Part shown: positions 21,801 to 32,761 of the stretch, in pieces | Layout: every line of letters begins with the position of its first letter | Numbering within the stretch: position 1 is the first letter of the stretch | Source: Takakia lepidozioides | Lineage: Eukaryota > Streptophyta > Takakiopsida > Takakiales > Takakiaceae | DNA length: 64,000 nucleotides | NCBI GenBank assembly: GCA_030704615.1 | Contig: CM060734.1 | Span: 41,306,042 to 41,370,041 of the forward strand | Direction: 5' to 3' | Notes under the pieces: model-generated | The model's input: only the letters and a program-made list of their open reading frames with translations | Told to the model about the DNA's origin: nothing | Database searches by the model: none | Translations under genes and position numbers: made by a program

Positions 21801-22580
21801 AGCAGGCGCGTGGCTCACGGTACGACCAACCATTGCACCCTTTCGTATGTCTTCTGCTGTATTTACCACCTCCCTACGAGTTTGACTGGGTCTTCTGCAT
21901 CCCTCTGTGTTAGGACTACAATAGTGTGTTTGTCACCATCCTCTCGATTCACTCGGCGTACATCTTCTTCGTTGCCCCTGCGGTGGAGAACGCACTGCGA
22001 CCCATGACGTCGTCCGGGATGCAGCAGCTGCGGTTGCTCCCTGGTTGCTCGTGATGTTGGGATACATGTTATTCGAGAGCAGGTGCACATACTCCCATCA
22101 ACCCACGATCACCATTCCACTCGACAACGGGTTGACATTGTTCTCTCACAGGACGGACTGCGTACATTGGCGGACGTTGTCGTCACTGATCCTACTAGGT
22201 CGGATCTCTTGCCCCGCACAGCCTCATCATAGGGAGTTGCCGCTTCAGTAGTTGCGCAGAGAAAGAAGCATGACTATCGGGCACGTCATTCCACAGACAC
22301 ATTCCTTCCTTTGGCAGTCGAGATCTTTCGTTGTTTGCATCATCAGTTCAACGAGTTCCTTCGCAAATGTGCCCATCGTGCAGCGGAAAACAAAAGCCTT
22401 GGAAGCCCATACGCCTCTGTTCTTGTAGCTTTCTTTAGACAACGAATTTTTGGTGCTTTGCAAAAGGCTCAAGCTCAATCTATTTTACGTCGGGCAGAGG
22501 TTGCTGGGGCGGCTTCATCTCGCCTCCCCGCACTCTCTAATCCACCCTCTTTCCTGTTGTCCGACCTTCTTCAGCTGTAG
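18880..22580 (+). mobile_element. Decayed non-LTR retrotransposon with zinc finger, RT and nuclease-like end
   Basis: One long ORF can be followed through several frame changes. A Gly/Ser/Pro-rich N-terminus (from about 18910) has an in-frame TGA near 19258. It leads to a zinc finger CPGCGRMFARIEGLARHQHT followed by Cys at 19468-19530. The reverse transcriptase follows from about 20170 to 21130: AAGPSGLVYEQLRD, VDLTNAFNTVSR, GTRQGDPLGGPLFAF and the catalytic block FPSIADDTHIIG. A later region carries GPGAGAWLTV, a Cys/His-rich patch, then VDIVLSQDG, LADVVVTDPTR and LPLAVEIFRCLH, resembling the C-terminal nuclease-like part of early-branching (R2-type) non-LTR elements. A stop near 20269 and shifts near 20300, 21100, 21400 and 21900 make it inactive. 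No poly-A tail is obvious. Zinc-finger-first order separates it from the other LINEs here. Confidence 0.8.
21356..21461. repeat. 53-bp direct tandem duplication inside the retrotransposon
   Basis: 21356-21408 and 21409-21461 differ at only a few bases, and both begin CGTCA, A or G, GCTACCCTC. Because 53 is not a multiple of three, the duplication shifts the reading frame of the element's ORF. Confidence 0.85.
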
Positions 22581-23717
22581 GTGATACTAGAATAGTTTGA
22601 TTTCTTTCTTGTCAATATATCTAGCTCTACGAGCTTTGGTTGTTTTCTCTTGGGGCCAGTTACACCCGTTTGTACAGTCACCCCACTTGGGTTTTTTTAT
22701 AAAGCTATGCAGGTTTTGTAAGCTTGGCAGAGTAGTTTAGTAAAGAAAGGCAACTTACCATGCCAATTCCACTCTCCCCGATCAAAGGTAAGATCAACCA
22801 AAGGGCAGTTCTTGTACCAGAAAAGCAAAGATGATCTCACCCATTGATTTGGCTCTCTTGAAGGGTCAGGCAAAGGGCAATATTAATTTTTATTATGAAA
22901 AAACGTTGGAAGCTAAAGGCTGCTACATTTCTAGAGGGTAAGCCTACCCATGTGGGCTGAAGGGCTCTGTGATGGGGCTCAACCTGGCGTTTACAAGGCT
23001 GCACCTGCTGCGGTCCGAGGACGGATGATATGGGTGTCATCTGCAATAGAAGGGAACATACAACATACATGTGGGAAAGGCTTGTGCAAAAGACCTAAGT
23101 GCGCGCAGGTGGGCAAGGGCAAAGGGAGGTCCCATAGTGGACAGTGTAAATGGTCCCAAGAGCAGAAACTCTCAAGTGCAATGACAAATTTCCAATCATG
23201 AACACAACATTTTTCTCACATTGTATATCAGCATAGAGATGCAATGGAGAATTTGCCGCAGTCATCTAGTGGTCAGACAACAGGATGCACATTTTTGCTG
23301 GCATGCCTGATACACCTTTTATAAGAGAAGCCAGAAGAGGAATTACATCGGAACTGAAGTGATCTACATGTTTAAAATGCTCCAGGACAGTCTTATCCCA
23401 ACTTGCTTTCATGGAACATGGCCAAGTTCTTCCGAACTGGTACTCTGTATGGCATAGATGGACAGCATGAACAGATATGTTGCTAGGTTTGGGATCAATT
23501 AACAAGGTGACAAATGAATGTTAATACACTATCTTTAACTAGTTTAGCAAGCTCATCCAGAAGGGTGAACCACATTGGCCTTCGATCAGGATAAATAAGT
23601 GTCGAGGCTGACATGCTAATGACAGTTTCTGTGGGTTAAATAAATGGCAGATCTAATATTCTGAGTGTACAAGTTGTGAACCAAGCCGAGATCCTAAGCG
23701 TCCTAAGAACTCTGCAT
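22581..23717. other. Spacer between retrotransposon and kinase gene
   Basis: 22581-22730 is the probable 3' UTR of the retrotransposon, with TTGGGTTTTTTTATAAAGC near its end. 22740-23717 contains only short frames and includes the kinase 3' UTR on the minus strand. No gene was seen. Confidence 0.45.
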
Positions 23718-26700
23718 TTATTCGGAATCAAAAAACATGGCAACAGCCTTGTATAGCTGCTCTTCTTCGAAGGGTTTAGCAACATATCCATTCATGCCAA
23801 ACTTCAGGCACTGCTCGTATGTTGCTTGAATCACATCCGCTGTCATTGCAAGAATAGGGATATGGACTGGCCGTCCATGATGCAGCATCCATTCGGCAAC
23901 CTCCAGTTCTGCCTGCCGTATTATTCTCGTAGCTTCAAATCTGGAACAAAACAATGATTGGGTCCTGTCAGAAAATAGACGTTTTTCAAGGTAAACTGGT
24001 GAATCTTGTTTTCGAAAGAAAGAGCAAGCACAACAAAGGCATTCATGAAACCAAGGTGATAGGGGGCATACCCGTCCATTTCAGGCATCTGTACATCCAT
24101 AAAGCAGGCATCAAAATTGTGAGGAGGCTGAAGCAGAGCAATCGCTGCTTTCCCGCTGTCTACACACTCAACTTGGGCACCAAATTTATGAAGAGCCCCA
24201 GCAGCTACCCGTCGATTTACACGGTTATCATCTACTACTAGAATCCTTTTGCCAGAGAGAAGTTTCCGAAGGGAGCTCTTTCCTGCAGGAAGCTCCCGCC
24301 CTTGCTGTCTCCTGCTTCCAAATCCCACTGGCAGCAGAGATGCAGCCACCATGCTTGCTCGGAGAGGCTTTATAATCACACTGTCAAACCCAGCCGCCTG
24401 GGCCATTTCCTGCTCGCCCGCATTGATTGAAGTTGCTAACAAAATGATTTTTGGGAGGCTTATCAAGGGTAGACTGCTTGGAAATCGTCCATATACAGAT
24501 CTGTTATATCTTGTTCTTGTGCTGTCTAGTCTTAGGCCCATACTTTGAGCGAGAAATTGAGGAAAGCCTAGGCCTGTTCCAGGGCCCCATGCATCTTTGT
24601 CCACGACTATCATGTCAATTGCACCATTTCCAGTTGTGCTGATAAAAAGGCAGACAACATAGACAAATCTGTTATCACTTCAAGTTACACAAATCAAAAC
24701 AACACATCCCTATCCAATTGTCAAACAAGCAAGATGTGGAAGAACTCAATGGATGAGTTGCAAGCAGGAGTGTATTGAATAGAACAAGCTGCCAATCGTA
24801 GAAGCCAGGACTCAGTTCACACAAGAATTATCCAATGACAACCATACAGGGGGCATTTCAAAAGAAGATGGCACCTATGACGAACAATTCACATCTGTAG
24901 ACTAAACTATGTTCGTCTTGTATCGAGTCTTGTGGGTATGTCCAACATGCTTTCCGAAAGTGGAGATAGCTAGTACATACCTGCAAAGACCAAGAGTCCT
25001 GCCATCCGTTGCGGCTGCAAGCAATGCAGTTGCAGAACAAACATCATGGGCGATCTCAACCTGATTCCACAACAGTCAAGTGGAATTTGTTTGTAAGCCA
25101 AGTGTTCCCATACAGTGTTAGGATCATAAATTGTGGAAGAACATCATAATTCCCATAGCACCAAGCATTGCAGTAGACCCTCAAGGTCAGGGTGTATAGC
25201 TACGTACAATAGTTCTCATGTGAACGGAAGTTATGTTTGGAAACAGTCAGAGAGAGAGAAACAATGAGAAAAAAAAATGTACTGTTGTTTACTATAGTAA
25301 AGAAAGAAAAAGAAGTCTTCTCTGAAGTATAATGTTACAATTCTGCGTAGACATTAAAAGGTAACCCGCACAGATGTTGCACCAGTCCAGATTAAAACCT
25401 AAACTAGTGCAACATAGAGCGTGCAGTCTCCACATTGTTGTCAATCCACAATCAACATCATGTATGACGCTGCCACTACTTTCCACTGACAAAAGACAAC
25501 TTTGTATATCCATGTTAGGCCCAAAGGGCTTGAGGGACCAGTACGGCAACACTAGAAACTAGGGACAAAAAAAAGGGAAGAAACTTGTTATGTCTAGGGA
25601 GGCCCAAGGGCATGTACTCATGAGACCTTGTTTGCCCTAGACTTGTGGCCATAGACGCTGTGCCAGTTTGGGCGGAACAAGAGAGAGGGAGATAGAGACA
25701 GAGAGAGAAACACAAGAAACTTTGTGAATTCTATGAGTTTTTGAGCTGAGGGGTACAACAAGCAAATAAAGGACTACAAACCTAAACCGGTGTACGAAGA
25801 TGGAGTGCCTCTTGGAGGCAAGAGTGATGTGCAGGCTTCAAACCTGAATGCCTGCCAGGGAATAACTAGCTACTAAGGAGACAGTAGTATCTCCCTCCAA
25901 ATCATATTACACAGACCAGGACGAGAGGGACAGGGTCCAAGTCCTGGAAAGGAAGTAGTGTGTGGGAACTAACTCCTGCTACCTGCCTGCTTTTGTGTGC
26001 CTTTGGTGCTTATATATATTAATGATCTGCATTTCCATCTTTTCTTTGGCTCAGGATCTTGTGGCTCATGATCATCATGTGATCCAAGCAGCCTCACATT
26101 AGAGCATTCTTTCTCACATTGTTTCCTACACAGGCAATTTGGAATTTTCTGGCTGTAGAGGAGGCTCGAGCTTCAAAGACTGATGCAGAAGTTTGTTTCC
26201 ATGTTGCCACACTGCAGTGGTCGGGCTGGTATCCAGGGAGCCTTATGCTTCTAGATATTTGAGTAGCTTGGGCTTCTTGTTTTCAAAGACCTTTGCTTAT
26301 AAAGTTTAATCAGGGATCTTGCTCCATTCCTTTTTTGAAATACAGATGATGATGAGTACCTGCACACCAAGCCTCCGCAAGTGGTGCCTGATCACTTCAC
26401 ATTGAACTGGCCTTCCATCCACCACCAGCGCTTGCATTCCCTGAAAGCAGTCTGGTAAAGGGGGTGTCTGAGACACACAGTTGGAATCCCTAAGAACCTT
26501 TTCGAGCACGCTGTCTGGCACCCGTCTAAAAACGGCAGTGAAACTGAACGTTGACCCTATCCCTGGCTGGCTCACAAATCCCATTTCGCCGGACATTAGC
26601 TCCACTAAACAGCGGCTAATGCTCAGACCAATTCCCGTGCCCCCGTAAGTCCTTGATGTTGAGCTGTCAGCCTGCATCCACAATTACAGAATCACATTCA

Positions 26701-29700
26701 ATGGTGTTGCTTCGCAATCAATCCATCAATTTCCCAGAGGATTTCACTGGAATTAAGGGAGATGAAGCCAACCCCCTTCTGGCTTTAGTACAACACCCTG
26801 AAATACACAGACAATTTTAGGTGGTAACCCACAAATACTCGGGGACATCAAAACCACAGGAGAGCTACTTCCACAAATACACAGCGACAAAAGTGCCTCA
26901 TGGAGGTAACCTGCTAAGCATCACAGAGTAGGGCAGTTAGTTACGGCTGCACCCTTACCTGCATGAAGGGGGTGAACACGCGCTCTTGGACATTGAAAGG
27001 AATGCCCACCCCGGTGTCCTCCACACTGACCACCAAGTTCACCATGTCGTTATCAAAGCATGTCCAGGTGTCTTGCCTGGTCTCTGAATGGAATGAATTT
27101 TCATGTGCAAGCAAGCGCTCAAAAGTCTCCCAACTGCTTGTCCCATCTGCAGTCTGATAGCCACTCAAAGTATTGATTTGATTTCTCATATCTACTCCCA
27201 CTGGACTGTCGACTTCTTCGTAGTTGTCCTCCACCCCATCAGCATTGAGCACCGTAGCCATGTCCTCGGCCAAGTGAACACATACAAAGATGTGCCCCCG
27301 TGCTGTAAACTGCAATGATCATCAAGTGTTAATGTTAAGCACACAGACAGACACAGAACAAATGCAGGATATACATACAGACAAAGAATCTCTCATCTAA
27401 TGTGCAAGATGTGAAGGAGAAGTTGAGGAATAGAGTACTTTGATGGAGTTCCCAACAAGGTTGGTGATGATCTGCCGAAATCGCCCTGGGTCTCCAATGA
27501 GGATATTGGGAACCCTTTCGGAGACATATACAGCCAGCTTCTCTCCCCAAAGCATAATGCATGCAAAAGACACGCACACATGCCTCACTGGTAAGCTGTG
27601 TTCTTCTAAGAGCACTATTCACTGCAGTTGAGTTTTTATCCATCCTCTTGAGAAACTTTCGAAATTAATTTCAGAAAAGGATCTTATAGTGAGAGTCAAC
27701 TTGGCAGTTGGCATCAAGTGGATGTGCAAGACAAAGTCATGCAAAATAGTAGGCAGCAGAGTTGCAACGAAATTCAGTCTTCAACACATTCTCTATGCTA
27801 CTGTGCTGCCAATGATCTGCTGGATGCGTAAGGCAACACCCACCAACAGAGAGAGTTTATCAAAACTGGAGCAATAACACTTTCTATGAACTTGGGTGTG
27901 TAATTTGTTCACTAAATAATTTCAAACGGTTGTTAGAGGTTGTACGGAGAGCAGACCTCAACCCCTTCATCTCGAGACTTTCCACTGAAGAGAGAGAGCA
28001 CGTCATCAAGAATAGCAGATAAATCGAATGGTACAGCTTCTAGTTCCAGGCGCCCGGACTCAATCTTTGCCTGGTCAAGGACCTCATTGATGAGTGTGAT
28101 GAGTGCTTTGCCACTGGCTTGTGCTGTTCGAGCATAGTCTTGTTGAATTGCATTGAGGGGGGTATCCATCAGCATTTGCAGCATTCCTGCAAAATTCATT
28201 GTCCAATTTCATTAATGCATCCCCTAGCTACATGTAGGTGTGGAAGCCACTTAGTTGTACTACAAAAGTCAGATAATGGGTGCTACCCCTCACGCCTCTT
28301 TCTCTCTGCATCTTTCCCTCTGCCCAGTGCCACTGCCTCCATCCCACAGCAGTCAGGTCTCACTGGCCACATAGGACAGCCCAGGTGCCAAGTTTTCAGC
28401 ACATCTTCCCCGTAGATAAAGCCCCAACTTTACCTACACCATATGAATGAATTTGACAACATTGGTCTCAGGTGTTTTAAGTCTGGTAGGAAATCTACAG
28501 GGCCAAGGCCAAGGTGTGGGATCCAAACAACATGGTTCATATAAGCACTGAAACCGTCCTGTTAAAATTTGCACACATGTTGGAAGATCAAACTCACCTA
28601 GGACACCATTCATTGGTGTTCGAATCTCGTGAGAAACTGTTGCCAAGAACTACGCAGGACCACAACCGACAACTCTGTCAGTTTCCTGGATATCAGCAGG
28701 AGTTTTACATGATACAAATGCAAGAAACAGATTTGGAAACATAACTAGTGTGTGTGTGAATCAGGTATCTCACCACAGACAGAGTGATTTATTTGGTTGA
28801 AATCTGGACACCAGCAATTCCAGTGTCAGAAGGTGAAGCCTTGACACTAAAGGCCCAAGAAGCACTGGTATACCTGAGACTTTGCAATAACAGCCTCATC
28901 TGCTCGTACTTTGAGCTCTTGAAAGATACGGCACGTTTCCTCCACCTTGTCAATTCGGCACCGTGAAGCATGCAACATATGTCCAACCAGGAAGGCTATC
29001 ACAAAGATTCCCACCGAAGTAGATATGGCTGTCCATGGAGGAGGAGGATCCTCATTGAACCTGCAATGGTGTAGTTGTGGTTAGCTGATTAGGTTGATCT
29101 CATTCCACGAGAAAATCACTTTGACTCCCTCTCTCTCACTGTCCCCGAGTAGAAGAGATTCTCAAGGACCTGGACCTGGCTCCGCAAGTCTTGACCCTGC
29201 TGGATAAATCTGACTTAGAGGCTGTAGTGTCCAAAGCCATGTCTGTTGCCATGAGATTGTCTGATGAAAATGAAAGTTAGGCAGAAAACTTCCCTGAACT
29301 TGTTTCCAGTCAGTGACATGGGTGAGGACATCTTGGATGACCTCAAGGGTCTACCCACTCTCGGCACTAGACTGAAATTTAAACTCAGGGCAGGAAGCCT
29401 ACCTTTGAACAGCAAACAGAAGCAGAGAGGAAAGGGAGAGTGCAATTGCCCGTTGTGTGGGCAATCTGAAGACAGTATTCATTTTCTGATACACTGTCCG
29501 GGGTTCTCTCACCAAAGAGACACTCTCTTCAAATCTATCAAGGGAATTGTGCCTGTACCCCTGTTTACCAACTTTGAAAGTCTCGAGGCTGAGCCAAAAG
29601 CCCCGGCCCTCCTGAGGCCTAGTTTTTGGGCAAATCACACACAGCAGATTGATGCTTGTGTGAAGGGATTTCTAGAGGATATCCGGAAAACCCGGATTAA

Positions 29701-32700
29701 TTCTATATATGAAGGTAAGTCTTACTACCAACGTCAGCCCCTGACAGAGGTAGGTTCTGTCCCTTTTGTTCCCGCTCAAACTGGGCGCGGGGTCAATGGC
29801 CACAAGGCTACGGCAAACGTCTTATGAGTACAATCTCTCACTGTCCCCGACACAAAACAAAATAACCAGCCTGAGTCTGGGTTTTGCCTTAAAAGCATTG
29901 AGGACACTTGTAAGGAAAGCTCTGGGAACAACCTTACTGCTAAATCCTCAAAATATGTCTGACATAGAAATCTCCGAAGGCAGCTAAGATCCCATCAGGT
30001 AGAATAGACACGGTTAAGCCACTATTATCAAGATGTCCAGAGAGAAAAGAGCTCTGAAGGTGAATGCATGGGTTCTTTGTAGGCAAGCTGACTGGGATTA
30101 TTGGATGCACCAGACAGGGAGAAGAGGGAGAAGCACCTGCACCGCATCTCATGCTTGCGTAGAGGATCTCCGAAATCCAGCATGCTATAGGTGCTTTTTG
30201 TTTTAGAAACAGTTGTATGACCATACATGACAAGTGGCATGGAATCATTGGTGATGTCGAACACATTCACAGCTATGGTTTGGCTCCCTGCCATCTGCAG
30301 TAACAAATTTTCAACCAGGGTTTCCACATCGAAGGCCCCTCCCAAATACCTGCTCCAAAGGCACACTACCATGTTAGGCTCCTTTCAAATTGAGGAATTT
30401 AGAGCAACTAAATGTTCCAAGGATGACATGCAAGAGAAAACAGCCAAATCGATTAGAAACAGAGAAAGAGTGATGGAGCGGACCCTGCCGTCGCTTTAAT
30501 CCGGTCGTCAGGGGTAGCATCATCAGGAAGATCTGTGCGATAGACTGCGAAAGTAAAAACAACACCGAGATGATTCGATTCGAGCAGCCTGAAGGGATTA
30601 GTCAGAGCACCCTTTCCTGATGCTCTCGCCCTCAAAATGTTTTCGCGATCTTCCTGCAAATTTGAGAGAGCCAGCCAGGATATTGTTTAAACAGTGTTGT
30701 GGCAGGCTTGGTCCATTGGAGTTTTTCTGTCTCCATCTTTGTCTGATGTAGAGTCTCAAGTTTTTGCTTTTGAAGTTGACAGACAACCTTAAACCCTTGC
30801 ACAACTTTTCAGATGGAAGGAGGGTGAATGGCAGCAAATGTACTGGTAATCACAGAAGAAACAAAGATATGAAATCTCACCTCCCCCGACATCATGTCGA
30901 GAGACTTCAGGTAAGACACAGTCTCTTGCGACATCGTCGTGGGTGCATACTCGTCAAAGTCTTCCTGCCTTACTTTGCTATGCATTTCCTTTATAGTCCA
31001 GCCATGAGTTGTCTCAAACAAATTCCTGTCCGTGTGAAGTACCCTCTCGGCAAATGCAACCCCACTCATCAGGGGCCTCTCAAATGCAGTTCTTGCAGTG
31101 TATGTAGCAAAAGTCTCCTGCGAAATCATCCAGCACACTTCAGCATCAACTAGGGTTGCAGATCAGAACAATAAATGTGCTTATTAGACTGCGCTTCCCA
31201 AAGCCCTGTGCAGTAGGAGGGAGGAAGGAGAAAAACCGGCCGTTCATTGCCATTGCCGTGAAGAGATAAAGCTAGGAGGCTACTCTCAACTACTCTTAAG
31301 CAGAGATGTTTGTTAATTGCTCTGACAAAGCGCCATGCAATTGTCTCCAATAAATAGACTCAAAAGACAAAGAACCCCACACACTAAAAACCTGCACCAA
31401 CAGTTATCTAGCAGGTACTCATCGCCATTACTTGTTGTCAAGATATAGCGGAAATGACACTTGCAGAGCAAGCGACTTCCCCCAACTTGGGAATGCGGGA
31501 ACTGGTAGAGAGAAAGTCGAAAAATATGCCAATAGGACGTAACATCACGGCCCAATGCTCATAACCTCACCCTAACATGAACATTCTGGGCACAAAGTCA
31601 AGTGAAAGCTGACAGCGAACCTGGTTGATGGCAGAGGGTTCCTCGCCAAGATGGAATGTCGTGAGAAGGGCAGTGAGCGCACGCACATGGTTCATACTGG
31701 CCACGAATTGGTTCTGCAGGGATCCACACCCAACTCATGAGCCTAGCCATTTAGTTGACGAAAATAATTCATTTATCAGATAGGATCAAGATGCTTCACG
31801 ACTGGAAGGTTTTTAGGCACCGGGGTGCAAAGTAACCTCATCAGACTGTCTCCTTTGCAGAAACCTTGGTTTTTTTCCTGATTTTGTGCGAACCGAAGAT
31901 AATTGTGGCGATAATTCCGCCAGATCCGAATACTTGCAGTGCTCTCTATATGTTAAGGGTGGCATTAATCCTACAGAATGATTTTATAAACGGTTGGTGG
32001 ATCCGGAATGAGAGTTCCAGTGGTCTCATCGAAGCAATTAAAAGAAAATGACATTTTTTCACCACAAATAAAGCTATAGAAGGTACTGGACACAGTGGGC
32101 TCCAAGCTCCAATGCCATCATGTGCAGAAGCTGCAAGGAGAGAGTGGTGGGTAGCTGGGCCCTGGAAATGCCTTCATGAGGTTGCACCGTGGCAGACTCA
32201 ACGGATCTGCAAAGGTGGGAAAATTCTCACATTCCCATGAGAACCACGAGTACAAGCATATGATTGGAATACCTCCAGCATACGCGCACGTCCCTCACAC
32301 ATGTTTGCGAGGTTCTCCCTCCTACGTTCGACAATGTCAGTGTTCATAGAAAAATAAACTGAGATCGCCACAGCCGCCATGGCAAGCACCCATGCAACGA
32401 ACAACTTGGTGTGCCAATTTTTCCCAAGCCCCCAGGTCGACGATCGTGTCCCTTTAGCTGCACCATGTCTTACCAACGAGCTCCCGGAATCACCCCACCA
32501 CTTCACACCAAGCCTTCCCGGACCCGTGGCCTTATTCACTGCATTCCCAGCTACATAAACACCTCCTCCTCCTCCTCCTCCTCCTCCTCCCCTCAACAAG
32601 CCCTTTGATTGCGTCGAATGGCAGGGGCTGCAGTTGGACCCCCCACGCCCCATCCCCATCTTGGTGACACCACCGCCGAGAGACGTCTGCATCACTTGAG

Positions 32701-32761
32701 TCACGTCTGCGGTGGGATCATAAGTAAAAGTATCATCTTTCTTCCAGACTCTTTGCCGCAT
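23718..32761 (-). CDS. Cytokinin receptor histidine kinase (AHK/CRE1 type), 14 exons
   Basis: Exons (minus): 32761-32273, 31713-31621, 31117-30881, 30653-30484, 30349-30137, 29060-28874, 28649-28598, 28186-27957, 27540-27439, 27309-26959, 26671-26360, 25060-24981, 24638-24072, 23940-23718. They sum to 3306 nt, or 1101 residues, with all phases agreeing. A Gly-rich N-terminus and membrane segment ([20 protein letters not shown]) lead into a CHASE domain with [20 protein letters not shown] and [13 protein letters not shown]; Thr291 is at the place of the Thr essential in CRE1/AHK4. A second membrane segment follows ([20 protein letters not shown]). The kinase has phospho-acceptor His470 ([13 protein letters not shown]), an N-box ([13 protein letters not shown]), G1 (VEDTGVGIP) and F/G2 ([12 protein letters not shown]). 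The receiver ends the protein: LVVDDNRVN, Asp1020 ([11 protein letters not shown]) and Lys1083 (AKPF). It senses cytokinin outside or in the ER lumen and starts a His-Asp phosphorelay. Intron 5 holds a LINE in antisense. Confidence 0.93.
25609..25690 (-). mobile_element. LINE 3'-end fragment in kinase intron 11
   Basis: ATGTACTCATGAGACCTTGT, then TTGCCCTAGACTTGTGGCCA and a GTGCCAGTTTGGGCGGAACA block, followed by GAGAGAGGGAGATAGAGACA. It matches the last 80 bases of the NGHKATAN-type LINE on the minus strand. It lies in the same orientation as the host gene. Confidence 0.75.
29150..29850 (+). mobile_element. 5'-truncated LINE, best-preserved C-terminal ORF
   Basis: The longest intact copy of the family. 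From about 29150 a frame reads [20 protein letters not shown], shifts near 29270, and then stays open for 187 residues (29264-29827). That frame has [20 protein letters not shown], the Cys/His knuckle [36 protein letters not shown] and the terminal [10 protein letters not shown], followed by GAGTACAATCTCTCACTGTC. The knuckle type is common at the C-terminus of plant LINE ORF2 proteins. It lies in intron 5 of the kinase gene, in antisense. Confidence 0.85.
32561..32591. repeat. CTC trinucleotide run encoding poly-glycine
   Basis: About ten CTC repeats on the plus strand. On the minus strand they code a run of about ten glycines in the N-terminal cytosolic part of the cytokinin receptor. Length variation here would keep the frame. 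Confidence 0.85.

Noticed and set aside
27689-27877. 62-residue plus-strand frame within kinase intron 8, slightly LINE-like
   Set aside because: The resemblance to LINE ORF2 is too weak to call without a database search.
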